A stretch of DNA of 64,000 nt from Thermus caliditerrae (GTDB lineage: Bacteria; Deinococcota; Deinococci; Deinococcales; Thermaceae): positions 23,086 to 87,085 of the forward strand of contig NZ_JAKEDT010000005.1 in assembly GCF_021462525.1 (NCBI RefSeq), read 5' to 3'. The notes under the pieces are model-generated. The model had not been told where the DNA came from, made no database searches, and worked only from the letters and a program-made list of their open reading frames with translations. This document shows, piece after piece, positions 46,161 to 54,250 of this stretch. Each line of letters begins with the position of its first letter. Positions within the stretch are counted from its first letter, which is position 1. The position numbers and the translations under genes are program-made.

Positions 46161-46982
46161 ATGGCCCACGAGCACGACCACGAACACGAGTTCATCCTGG
46201 AGATCCCCGAGTTTGAGCACCTCGCCTACGAGGTGGAGGAGGGCATCGCCCTGGTGACCCTCAAGCGGCCGGAGGCCCTGAACGCCCTTTCCCAAGACCT
46301 TCTCCAGGAGCTGGCGGAGGTGGCCGAGGTCATCCACCAAGACCCCGAGGCCCGCGTGGTCATCTTCACCGGGGAAGGGAAGGCCTTCGCCGCTGGGGCG
46401 GACCTGAAGGAGATCGCCGCCCTCAAAGACCCCTTCATGGCCCGGGAGTACGCCCTTTTAGGCCAGCAGGTCTTCGCCGAGATCGCCGCCTTGCCCCTGC
46501 CCACCATCGCCGCCATCAACGGCTACGCCCTGGGGGGCGGGCTGGAGCTGGCCCTGGCCTGCGACCTGCGGGTGGCCGCCAAGGGCGCCAAGCTGGGCCT
46601 GCCTGAGGTGGGTCTGGGCCTCATGCCTGGCTTCGGCGGCACCCAGCGCCTTCCCCGCCTCATCGGGCGGGGGCGGGCCCTGGACCTCATCTTCACCGGG
46701 CGGCACGTGCCCGCGGAAGAAGCCCTCGCCTTGGGGTTGGTGAACCGCGTGGCGGAGGACGCCCTCGAGGAGGCGAAAAGGCTCGCCCGGCAGATCCTGA
46801 AAAACGCTCCCATCGCCCTGGCCCTGGCCAAGGAGAGCGTGGTGCGGGGAGAGGGGTTGGATCTGGCGGAGGCCTTGGAGATCGAGGCCGACCTCTTCGG
46901 CTACGCCTCGGCCACCCAGGACATGAAGGAAGGGGTACAGGCCTTTTTGGAAAAGCGCCCCCCCAACTTCAAGGGGGAGTAG
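46161..46982 (+). CDS. Enoyl-CoA hydratase/isomerase with His-rich N-terminus
   Basis: 273-residue crotonase-fold protein. NGYALGGGLELALACD holds the first catalytic Glu and the oxyanion hole, and LGLPEVGLGLMPGFGGTQRLPR (in part) the second Glu, so it should be an active hydratase in beta-oxidation. The first ten residues (MAHEHDHEHE) are an unusual His/Glu/Asp-rich extension that might bind metal. Immediately follows pnp. Confidence 0.92.
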   Translation: MAHEHDHEHEFILEIPEFEHLAYEVEEGIALVTLKRPEALNALSQDLLQELAEVAEVIHQDPEARVVIFTGEGKAFAAGADLKEIAALKDPFMAREYALLGQQVFAEIAALPLPTIAAINGYALGGGLELALACDLRVAAKGAKLGLPEVGLGLMPGFGGTQRLPRLIGRGRALDLIFTGRHVPAEEALALGLVNRVAEDALEEAKRLARQILKNAPIALALAKESVVRGEGLDLAEALEIEADLFGYASATQDMKEGVQAFLEKRPPNFKGE

Positions 46983-47114
46983 GGCCGCCCCACCTGGCCC
47001 CAGCAGGGGGGTCGGCACTCCCTTCCCCTGGGCCGTTGGCGGATATGGCCCAAGGGTAGCCTTGGTGGGGTTGCTCCTTCTCCTCGCTGGGGTGGTGTAA
47101 GGTAGGAGGTACCC

Positions 47115-47990
47115 ATGACGGGAGAACGCGTGGTTCACGTCGCCAGCCCCAAGGCCAAGCTCTACGCGGAGGCCGACCAGGCCATCCGCGAGCGCCTGAA
47201 GTCCCTTCCCAAAGCGCTCAAGGCCTACGAGCTCCTCATTCAAGACCCGGAAGCCCGCGCTGGGTGGAACATGGCCAACTACCTCACCATGCGCAAGCTG
47301 GGCTACAACGACCACGGCCGGGTCCACGCCCTCCTCACGGGGGCGGCCAGCGTGGCCATCCTCTCCCTCTTGAGCGAGGCCGGGGTGCGGCTGGACACCG
47401 TGGAGTCGGGGGCGGGGGAGGTGGAGGACGCCTACGTGGTGGTGCTCCTCTCCACCATGCTCCACGACTTGGGGAACCAGGTGCACCGGGAACACCACGA
47501 GGCCTTCGGTGTCACCCTGGCCTTGCCCATTCTCAACCGCCTTCTGGAGAAGATCTACCCCGATCCCGAACAGCGCACCGCTCTAAGGGCCCTCATCCTC
47601 CACGGCATCTATAGCCATGACCTCTCCCCAGAGCCCCTGACCATCGAAGCGGGGGTCACCGCCGTGGCCGACGGCACCGACATCACCAAGGGACGGGGAA
47701 GGAAGGCCTTTGCCCTGGGAAGCATCGACATCCACTCCATCAGCGCCCTGGCGGTGGACGAGGTGCGCATCCTCAAAGGGGAAAAGGTGCCCGTGGAGAT
47801 CCAGGTCACCATGAACAACTCCGCGGGTATCTTCCAGGTGGAGGAAACCCTCACCAAGAAGGTGCTGCGAAGCCCCTTGCGGCCCTACGTCAGCGTGGTG
47901 GCCATGACCGAGGGCAACGGAAGCCAAGACCAGCGCATCGTCCACCGGGTGCGCCTCCATGAGAGCGAGGACCGCTTCGTCTTGGACTGA
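47115..47990 (+). CDS. HD-domain phosphohydrolase
   Basis: 291 residues. Metal-binding HD pattern: His in DHGRVHALL, His-Asp in STMLHDLGNQVHREHHE, and Asp near AVADGTDITKGRGR, consistent with a nucleotide or cyclic-nucleotide phosphohydrolase. The C-terminal 80 residues form a separate beta-rich part (VEIQVTMNNSAGIFQVEE). Function unknown. GGAGGT lies just before the ATG. The 132-base gap upstream holds no gene that I can see. Confidence 0.85.
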   Translation: MTGERVVHVASPKAKLYAEADQAIRERLKSLPKALKAYELLIQDPEARAGWNMANYLTMRKLGYNDHGRVHALLTGAASVAILSLLSEAGVRLDTVESGAGEVEDAYVVVLLSTMLHDLGNQVHREHHEAFGVTLALPILNRLLEKIYPDPEQRTALRALILHGIYSHDLSPEPLTIEAGVTAVADGTDITKGRGRKAFALGSIDIHSISALAVDEVRILKGEKVPVEIQVTMNNSAGIFQVEETLTKKVLRSPLRPYVSVVAMTEGNGSQDQRIVHRVRLHESEDRFVLD

Positions 47991-48003
47991 GGCTCCGGGA
48001 GGT

Positions 48004-48441
48004 TTACCCCTGCGGCCAAAGCTCCCGGACCTCCTTGGGGAGCAGGTTCATCACGTCCTGGACCTCCCCCTCCGAAACCTTTTCCTTAAGGACCCGGAAA
48101 ACCGCCCGCGCTGCGGCCTCGGGGTCCAGGGCGGGGCCGGAGGGAGTCTTGAGCTCCCGAGCCACGTGGGCCAGGAAGTCCTCCTTGTGCCGCTCCTTGA
48201 GGGGCTTGTCCGTGGGGTCCCAGCCCTCGTAGAAGAGGCCCCGAAGGAGCATGGGTAGACCCGCGGCCAGCTGGGCGGCCTCCTCCACGGTGAGGCGGTC
48301 CCTGAGGGCGTGGAGCACGGCCCTCAGGGCCATGTAGGCCCGGTGGCGGTCCTCAGTGCCCAGGGCCTCCATGACGGCCTTTAGCCAGGCATGGGTCTTG
48401 TGAAGGGTGGTATCGAACACCTCCAGACCGGTGGCGCTCAT
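48004..48441 (-). CDS. DUF2267 protein
   Basis: 145 residues, all-helical. The N-terminal half (TTLHKTHAWLKAVMEALG, HRAYMALRAVLHALRDRLTVEEAAQLAAGLPMLLRGLFYEGWDP in parts) is the DUF2267 pattern found in many stress-linked bacterial operons. Function unknown. AAGGGGTGA precedes the ATG and a good promoter lies at 48461-48489 in an AT-rich patch. Confidence 0.88.
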   Translation of the reverse strand: MSATGLEVFDTTLHKTHAWLKAVMEALGTEDRHRAYMALRAVLHALRDRLTVEEAAQLAAGLPMLLRGLFYEGWDPTDKPLKERHKEDFLAHVARELKTPSGPALDPEAAARAVFRVLKEKVSEGEVQDVMNLLPKEVRELWPQG

Positions 48442-48460
48442 ACATTCACCCCTTATTTAA

Positions 48461-48489
48461 AGCATATAACTTGAGCGTAGATATGTAAA
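48461..48489 (-). promoter_or_regulatory. Promoter of the DUF2267 gene
   Basis: Minus-strand TTTACA (48484-48489), 17-base spacer, TATGCT (48461-48466), in an unusually AT-rich stretch for this genome. Confidence 0.7.
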
Positions 48490-48499
48490 TGGGCAGCGA

Positions 48500-48533
48500 G
48501 TCCCCAAACGGCGGGGGGCTTCCGTCTGGGGAC
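48500..48533 (-). terminator. Hairpin between fadD and the DUF2267 promoter
   Basis: Twelve-base arms (GTCCCCAAACGG / CCGTCTGGGGAC) pair with one mismatch around a ten-base loop, 35 bases past the fadD stop. No T-tract, so termination is probable but not certain. Confidence 0.5.
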
Positions 48534-48567
48534 CCTCACCCTACGGGGTTGCCCTGGCGTCAGCGGG

Positions 48568-50214
48568 CTACCTTCGGGTCCCCACCTCCTTGGTGAGCTC
48601 CCGCTTGAGGATCTTCCCCACGCTGGATTTGGGGAGGGTGTCGCGGAACTCTATGATGCGGGGGACCTTGTAGGCGGCGAGGTTTTGGCGGCAGAAGGCC
48701 TCGATGTCCATTTCCGAGACCTTGCCTTTGAACTCGTCTTTGAGGACGAGGAAGGCGGCGACGGTTTCCCCGCGGTAGGGGTCGGGGACGCCCACCACGG
48801 CGGCTTCCTGGACGGCTTGGTGCTGGTAGAGGACTTCTTCCACTTCCCTGGGGTAGATGTTGTAGCCGCCGGCGATGATCATGTCTTTTTTGCGGTCGAC
48901 GATGTAGAAGTAGCCGTCTTGGTCCATGCGGGCCATATCGCCGGTGAAGAGCCAGCCGTTTTTGAGGGTTTTTGCGGTTTCTTCGGGGCGGTTCCAGTAG
49001 CCTTTCATGACGTTGGGGCCTTGGACGATGAGCTCGCCCACCTCGCCCAGGGGCACCTCGTTCCCTTCCTCGTCCACCACCTTGGCCTCCACCCCAGGGA
49101 AGGGGAGGCCCACGCTGCCCAGCTTGCGGGGCCCGTAGAGGGGGTTGCAGTGGGTCACGGGGCTGGCTTCGGTGAGGCCGTAGCCTTCCACCAGCTTGGC
49201 CCCGGTGAGCCGCTCGAAGCGCTCCGCCACCTCCACGGGCAGGGGGGCCGAGCCCGAGATGCAGGCCCGGATGCTCCTCAGGCTCCGCTTTTCGATGCCG
49301 GGGAAATTGTTGAAGGCCACGTAGAGGGTGGGCACCCCGGGAAAGAGGGTGACCTGGTGCTTCTCGATGGCCTCCACGATGGGCCCGATCTCTGGCCGGG
49401 GCAGGAGGACCAGCTTGGCGGCCCCTAAAAGGGCCAGGTTCATGGCCACGGTCATGCCGTAGACGTGGAAGAAGGGGATGGCTCCCAGGACCACCTCCTC
49501 CCCTTCCCGGAAGTCGGGGATCCAGGCGCGCACCTGGAGGGCGTTGCTGGAGAGGTTCCGGTGGGTGAGCATGGCCCCCTTTGCCACCCCGGTGGTCCCC
49601 CCGGTGTACTGCAAAAGCGCCAGGTCGTCCAGGTCCAGGGGTACGGGCTCGGGCTTCCCAGGCTTCAAGAAGGCCCGCCAGGGGGTGCCTTCCAGGTTCT
49701 TGGGCGCCTGTCCCTTGCGCCGCAGCATGAGGGGATAAAGGAGGTTTTTGGGGAAGGGGAGGTAGTCCTGCAGCCCGGTGCGCACCAGGAGTTCCACCGG
49801 GGCCTCGGCCTTCACCTCCTGGTAGCGGGGGAGGAGGAGGTCCAAGATGACCAGGGCCTTGGCCCCCGAGTCCAGAAGCTGGTGCCGAAGCTCCCTTGGG
49901 GTGTACATGGGGTTGGTGTTCACCGCCACCCCTCCCGCCAGCAGGGTGCCGTAGAAGGCGACGACGAACTGGGGGGAGTTGGGTAGCATGATGGCCACCC
50001 GGTCCCCAGGTTTCAGGCCCGCCTCCTGCAGCCCTCTGGCGAAGGCCTCCACCTCCCGCCAGAGGGCCTCGTAGGTGAGACTTCGCCCCAGGAACTCCAG
50101 AGCCACCTTCTTGGGGTAGCGCCGGGCGTTTTCCCGCAGGAGTTCGGTCAGGAGCCAGGGTTTGGGGGCCTCCTTGGGGACCCTAGGGTCGTAGTGGCTG
50201 TACCAAGGATGCAT
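48568..50214 (-). CDS. fadD: Long-chain fatty-acid--CoA ligase
   Basis: 548-residue ANL-superfamily enzyme. YTGGTTGVAKGAMLTH is the ATP loop, GYGLTEASPV the adenylate motif, GWLFTGDMARMDQDGYFYI (hinge Asp) and VGKILKRE the catalytic Lys. Activates fatty acids for beta-oxidation. AAGGAGGTGCC precedes the ATG. About residues 393-530 (roughly 48630-49035) use Lys AAA, Glu GAA, Val GTC and Gly GGC far more than the rest of the gene, suggesting a recombined segment. Confidence 0.95.
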   Translation of the reverse strand: MHPWYSHYDPRVPKEAPKPWLLTELLRENARRYPKKVALEFLGRSLTYEALWREVEAFARGLQEAGLKPGDRVAIMLPNSPQFVVAFYGTLLAGGVAVNTNPMYTPRELRHQLLDSGAKALVILDLLLPRYQEVKAEAPVELLVRTGLQDYLPFPKNLLYPLMLRRKGQAPKNLEGTPWRAFLKPGKPEPVPLDLDDLALLQYTGGTTGVAKGAMLTHRNLSSNALQVRAWIPDFREGEEVVLGAIPFFHVYGMTVAMNLALLGAAKLVLLPRPEIGPIVEAIEKHQVTLFPGVPTLYVAFNNFPGIEKRSLRSIRACISGSAPLPVEVAERFERLTGAKLVEGYGLTEASPVTHCNPLYGPRKLGSVGLPFPGVEAKVVDEEGNEVPLGEVGELIVQGPNVMKGYWNRPEETAKTLKNGWLFTGDMARMDQDGYFYIVDRKKDMIIAGGYNIYPREVEEVLYQHQAVQEAAVVGVPDPYRGETVAAFLVLKDEFKGKVSEMDIEAFCRQNLAAYKVPRIIEFRDTLPKSSVGKILKRELTKEVGTRR

Positions 50215-50272
50215 GGCACCTCCTTGAACCGGGTCAAAGTTTACCCCTCCGCCCTACCCCGGGCAAGGGGCT

Positions 50273-51226
50273 TTAGGCCCGGAAGTAGCGATAGGGGGGG
50301 CCTTCCCGGTCCACCTCCCCCTCCTGGCGCAGGTACTCCAGGTGGGCCAGGGTTTCCGCGAAGGCGAAGCGCCTCCCGGCGGCGTCCAGCTCCTGAGGGA
50401 AGAGCTTCAGGGAGAGCTCCCAGGCGGTCTTGGGGCCTTCCAGGTGGGTGAGGAGGGCCGAAAGGCGCTTCTCGTGGTGGGCGATGAGTTCTTGGGCCCT
50501 TTGGGCCACGTCCGGGATGGGGCCGAAGTGGCCGGCGTGGGCTATCCGGGCGGGGACCTCTTCCAGGCGCTTCAAGGAGGCGACGAAGTCCTTCAAGGGG
50601 TTTTCCCGGGTGTAGGCCCAAAGGCCCACGTTGGGGGAGACCCGCTCCAGCAGGGCATCCCCTGCCAGCAAGATCCCTTCCTCTTCCAGCCAAAAGGCCA
50701 CGTGGCCGTCCGCATGCCCCGGGGTCCAGAAGACCCGGAGGCGCCGCCCCGCCACCTGCAGCACCTCCCTGTCTTGCAAGGGAATGGGGTTTTGGGGAGG
50801 GTGGACCCGCTCCCGGGTTTTGGCCATGGTTTCCCGGATGCCCCAAAGGGCCTCCTCGGGGGTGCCGTGCTCCCGGAAAAGCCGCCAGCTTGCCTCCTCA
50901 AAGGCCTCAGGGTGGAGCCAGAAGCGGTGGCCCCGGGAAAGCTCCTCCTCGTGCAGGTAAACCCTTGCCCCAAGCCCCTCGAAAAAGCCCGCCAGGCCGT
51001 AGTGGTCGGGGTGGTGGTGGGTGAGGAGGACGGACGTCACGTCCTGGAAGCACAGGCCGAGCTCCGCCAGGTAGAGCTCCAGGGTGCCCCGGGCGGTGCG
51101 GGTGCCCAGGGCGGTGTCCACCAGAGCCACCTCCCCTTGGCCCTTCAGGAGGTAGAGGTTCACCGTCTTCAAGGGGTAGGGGATGGGTACGGGGAGGAGG
51201 TAAAGTCCAGGGAGGAGCTCCTTCAT
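50273..51226 (-). CDS. Metallo-beta-lactamase-fold hydrolase
   Basis: 317 residues. Zinc motif THHHPDH, later HADGHVAFW (His), AGDALLE (Asp) and AHAGHFGPI (His) complete the binuclear site. The helical C-terminus resembles glyoxalase II/LACTB2-like or SoxH-like MBL proteins. Substrate unknown. Its ATG overlaps the stop of the phosphohexomutase-like gene (ATGA), so the two are coupled. Confidence 0.88.
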   Translation of the reverse strand: MKELLPGLYLLPVPIPYPLKTVNLYLLKGQGEVALVDTALGTRTARGTLELYLAELGLCFQDVTSVLLTHHHPDHYGLAGFFEGLGARVYLHEEELSRGHRFWLHPEAFEEASWRLFREHGTPEEALWGIRETMAKTRERVHPPQNPIPLQDREVLQVAGRRLRVFWTPGHADGHVAFWLEEEGILLAGDALLERVSPNVGLWAYTRENPLKDFVASLKRLEEVPARIAHAGHFGPIPDVAQRAQELIAHHEKRLSALLTHLEGPKTAWELSLKLFPQELDAAGRRFAFAETLAHLEYLRQEGEVDREGPPYRYFRA

Positions 51227-52119
51227 AGGAGGACCTTGAGGAGGAAGAGGGCGGCCAGGAAGGGGTCTTTTTCCTTCAGGTGCCAGGGGAAGCGGAAGCC
51301 GCCTTCCCCGTCCGCCTCCACCTCGAGGCCCCCTAGGGCCTCCTGCAGGCGGGCCAAGACCTCCTCTGGAGGGAGCACCTCCCCCCCAGGCAGGACCACG
51401 GCCAGGCGGTCCGCATCCCCGTCCAGGGCGAAGCCCACCGCCGGGGGCTCTTGGGCCTTCAGGAGGACCAGGAGGGTGGAGAGGTTTTCCGGCCTGGGGT
51501 CCGGGTCCACCCCGTAGAAGAGGGGGTGGGGGAGGGGGTGGAGCTCCCTAAGCTCCGCCCCAAGGCCCAGGCGCTTGAAGGCAAGGGGCATCAGCCCCCC
51601 GCCCGCCCCGCCCAGGGTGTCCAGGTAGACCACCCCCGCCTTGGCCCCAAGCCCTTCCCCAGCGCTCTGGGCCAGGCGCTCCACGTAGGCCTTTTTGCGG
51701 TCCAGGACCTGGAAGCCGCCTCGGGCCTCCGGGGCTTCCTCGGGCAGGAGAACCCCCTCCGGGGCGAGGGGATGGCCCGCTCCCAGGCGGAGCCTCACCC
51801 CCTGGTAGCGGGCGGGCCTGCGGCCCGCGGAGAGGTAGAAGCCCGCGGCCCCCAGCTCCTCGAGGGCGAAGCCGAAGAGGGGGAGGGGAGCGGGGCCTCG
51901 GAGCAGGTAGGTTTCCAGGCCCAACCCCGCAAGCACCCCTGCCGCTTCCTCCGCCATCTCCCCCGCCAGGAAGCGGGCGTCGTGGGCCACCACCACCCGT
52001 CCAAGCCCCTCTTCCTGCACCCTTGCGCCAAAGCCCGCCGCCAGCCGGGCCACGGCGGCGAAGGTGAAACCCTTGGCGATCTCTCCCAGGAAGCCATCCT
52101 GCGTGGGGTAGAGCTCCAT
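51223..52119 (-). CDS. Phosphohexomutase-like pseudoenzyme (catalytic Ser replaced, domain 4 missing)
   Basis: 298 residues related to phosphogluco-/phosphomannomutases of about 450. YLSAGRRPARYQG (95-107) aligns with the TASHNPPEYNG active-site loop, so the phosphoserine position is Gly99. The metal loop ALDGDADRL (221-229) is intact, the sugar loop GEESGG is ADGEGG, and the C-terminal phosphate-binding domain is absent. Probably not a mutase; a binding or regulatory role is possible. TAGACT lies seven bases before the ATG. Coupled to the downstream MBL gene. Confidence 0.75.
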   Translation of the reverse strand: MELYPTQDGFLGEIAKGFTFAAVARLAAGFGARVQEEGLGRVVVAHDARFLAGEMAEEAAGVLAGLGLETYLLRGPAPLPLFGFALEELGAAGFYLSAGRRPARYQGVRLRLGAGHPLAPEGVLLPEEAPEARGGFQVLDRKKAYVERLAQSAGEGLGAKAGVVYLDTLGGAGGGLMPLAFKRLGLGAELRELHPLPHPLFYGVDPDPRPENLSTLLVLLKAQEPPAVGFALDGDADRLAVVLPGGEVLPPEEVLARLQEALGGLEVEADGEGGFRFPWHLKEKDPFLAALFLLKVLL

Positions 52120-52126
52120 GCCCTAG

Positions 52127-52146
52127 AGTCTACCCCGTGGTACACT
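52127..52146. promoter_or_regulatory. Divergent leaderless -10 boxes (phosphohexomutase-like / uvrD)
   Basis: Minus-strand TAGACT at 52127-52132 and plus-strand TACACT at 52141-52146, each seven bases from its start codon. Each promoter's upstream half lies over the other gene's start. Confidence 0.6.
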
Positions 52147-52153
52147 CTCCCCC

Positions 52154-54241
52154 GTGGACGACGAGCTCCTCCACTCCCTGAACGAGGCCCAGCGCCAGGC
52201 GGTCTTGCACTTTGAGGGGCCGGCTTTGGTGGTGGCGGGGGCGGGCAGCGGCAAGACCCGCACCGTGGTCCACCGGGTGGCCTACCTCATGGCCCGGCGA
52301 GGGGTCTTCCCCTCGGAGATCCTGGCGGTCACCTTCACCAACAAGGCCGCTGAGGAGATGAAGGAGCGCCTTAGGCGGATGGTGAAAGGGGCAGGGGAGC
52401 TTTGGGTGGCCACCTTCCACTCCGCCGCCTTGCGGATTCTGAGGGTCTACGGGGAGAGGGTGGGGTTGAGGCCGGGGTTTGTGGTCTACGACGAGGACGA
52501 CCAGACCGCCCTCCTGAAGGAGGTGCTAAAGGAGCTGGGGCTTGCTGCACGCCCCGGGCCCATCAAGGGCCTCTTAGACCGGGCCAAGAACCGGGGGGAG
52601 GCCCCCGAGTCCCTGCTTTTGGAGCTTCCCGACTACTACGCCGGGCTGAGCCGGGGGAGGCTTTTGGATGTGCTGAAGCGCTACGAGGAGGCCCTCAAGG
52701 CCCAGGGGGCCTTGGACTTCGGGGACATTCTCCTTTATGCCCTGCGCCTTCTGGAAGGGGACCCGGAGGTTTTGAAGCGGGTGAGGAAGCGGGCCCGCTT
52801 CATCCACGTGGACGAGTACCAGGACACGAGCCCCGTCCAGTACCGCCTCACCAAGCTCCTGGCGGGGGAGGAGGCCAACCTCATGGCCGTGGGCGACCCG
52901 GACCAGGGCATCTACTCCTTCCGCGCCGCGGACATCAAGAACATCCTGGAGTTCACCCGGGACTTCCCCGGGGCCAAGGTGTACCGCCTCGAGGAGAACT
53001 ACCGCTCCACCGAGGCCATCCTGCGCTTGGCCAACGCCGTCATCGTGAAGAACGTCTTGCGGCTGGAGAAAAGCTTGCGTCCGGTGAAGCCTGGGGGCGA
53101 ACCGGTGCGCCTCTACCGCGCCAGGGACGCCCGGGACGAAGCCCGCTTCGTGGCGGAGGAGGTCCTGCGCCTGGGGCCGCCCTTCGACCGGGTGGCGGTC
53201 CTCTACCGCACCAACGCCCAAAGCCGCCTCCTGGAGCAGGCCCTGGCCTCTAGGGGCATCGGGGCGCGGGTGGTGGGGGGGGTGGGGTTCTTTGAACGGG
53301 CGGAGGTGAAGGACCTCCTGGCCTACGCCCGCCTCGCCCTGAACCCCTTGGACGGGGTGAGCCTCAAGCGGGTGCTGAACACCCCTCCGCGGGGCATCGG
53401 CCCGGCCACGGTGGAACGGCTCACCCGCATCGCCCAAGAAAGGGGGCTTCCCCTCTACGAGGCCTTGAAGGTGGGGGTGGAGCTTCTTCCCCGCCCCGAG
53501 CCCCTGCGCCACTTCCTGGCCCTGATGGAGGAACTCCAGGACCTGGCCTTCGGCCCGGCGGAAGGGTTTTTCCGCCACCTCCTTTTGGCCACCGACTACC
53601 CGGCCTACGTGCGCGAGGCCTATCCCGAAGACTTTGAAGACCGCCTGGAGAACGTGGAGGAGCTCCTCCGCGCGGCCAAGGAGGCGGAGGGCCTCATGGA
53701 CTTCCTGGACAAGGTGGCCCTCACCGCCAAGGCGGAGGAGCCGGGGGAGCCCGAGGGCAAGGTGGCCCTCATGACCCTGCACAATGCCAAGGGCTTGGAG
53801 TTCCCGGTGGTCTTTTTGGTGGGAGTCGAGGAGGGGCTTTTGCCCCACCGCTCCTCGGTGAACACCCTGGAGGGCCTGGAGGAGGAGCGCCGCCTCTTCT
53901 ACGTGGGGGTGACCCGGGCCCAGGAGAGGCTTTACCTCTCCTACGCTGAGGAGCGGGAGGTCTACGGGCGCACCGAGCCCACCCGACCGAGTCGCTTCCT
54001 GGAGGAGGTGGAGGAGGGGCTATACCAGGAGTACGACCCCTACCGGGAAAGGCCCCTAAAGCCCGTCCCCCCAGCTCATCGGCCCAAGCCCGGGGCTTTC
54101 CGGGGCGGGGAGAAGGTGGTCCACCCGCGCTTCGGCCCGGGCACCGTGGTGGCGGCCAGCGGGGACGAGGTCACGGTGCACTTTGAGGGGGTGGGCCTGA
54201 AGCGCCTCTCCCTGAAGTACGCCGACCTGCGCCCAGGGTGA
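52154..54241 (+). CDS. uvrD: UvrD/PcrA-family DNA helicase
   Basis: 695-residue superfamily 1A helicase. Motif I GAGSGKTRT, Ia FTNKAAEEM, II VDEYQDTS, III GDPDQGIYSFRAAD, IV RTNAQSR, V TLHNAKGLEF and VI VGVTRAQERL are all present, with a C-terminal Tudor-like RNAP-binding fold (EKVVHPRFGPGTVVAASGDE). Works in nucleotide excision and mismatch repair, partnering functionally with uvrA in the same window. GTG start, leaderless TACACT. Confidence 0.96.
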   Translation: MDDELLHSLNEAQRQAVLHFEGPALVVAGAGSGKTRTVVHRVAYLMARRGVFPSEILAVTFTNKAAEEMKERLRRMVKGAGELWVATFHSAALRILRVYGERVGLRPGFVVYDEDDQTALLKEVLKELGLAARPGPIKGLLDRAKNRGEAPESLLLELPDYYAGLSRGRLLDVLKRYEEALKAQGALDFGDILLYALRLLEGDPEVLKRVRKRARFIHVDEYQDTSPVQYRLTKLLAGEEANLMAVGDPDQGIYSFRAADIKNILEFTRDFPGAKVYRLEENYRSTEAILRLANAVIVKNVLRLEKSLRPVKPGGEPVRLYRARDARDEARFVAEEVLRLGPPFDRVAVLYRTNAQSRLLEQALASRGIGARVVGGVGFFERAEVKDLLAYARLALNPLDGVSLKRVLNTPPRGIGPATVERLTRIAQERGLPLYEALKVGVELLPRPEPLRHFLALMEELQDLAFGPAEGFFRHLLLATDYPAYVREAYPEDFEDRLENVEELLRAAKEAEGLMDFLDKVALTAKAEEPGEPEGKVALMTLHNAKGLEFPVVFLVGVEEGLLPHRSSVNTLEGLEEERRLFYVGVTRAQERLYLSYAEEREVYGRTEPTRPSRFLEEVEEGLYQEYDPYRERPLKPVPPAHRPKPGAFRGGEKVVHPRFGPGTVVAASGDEVTVHFEGVGLKRLSLKYADLRPG

Positions 54242-54250
54242 GGGAAAAGG

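Noticed and set aside
46983-47114. Possible small RNA or riboswitch before the HD-domain gene
   Set aside because: I could not draw a convincing conserved structure or promoter; only weak G/C-rich hairpins are present.
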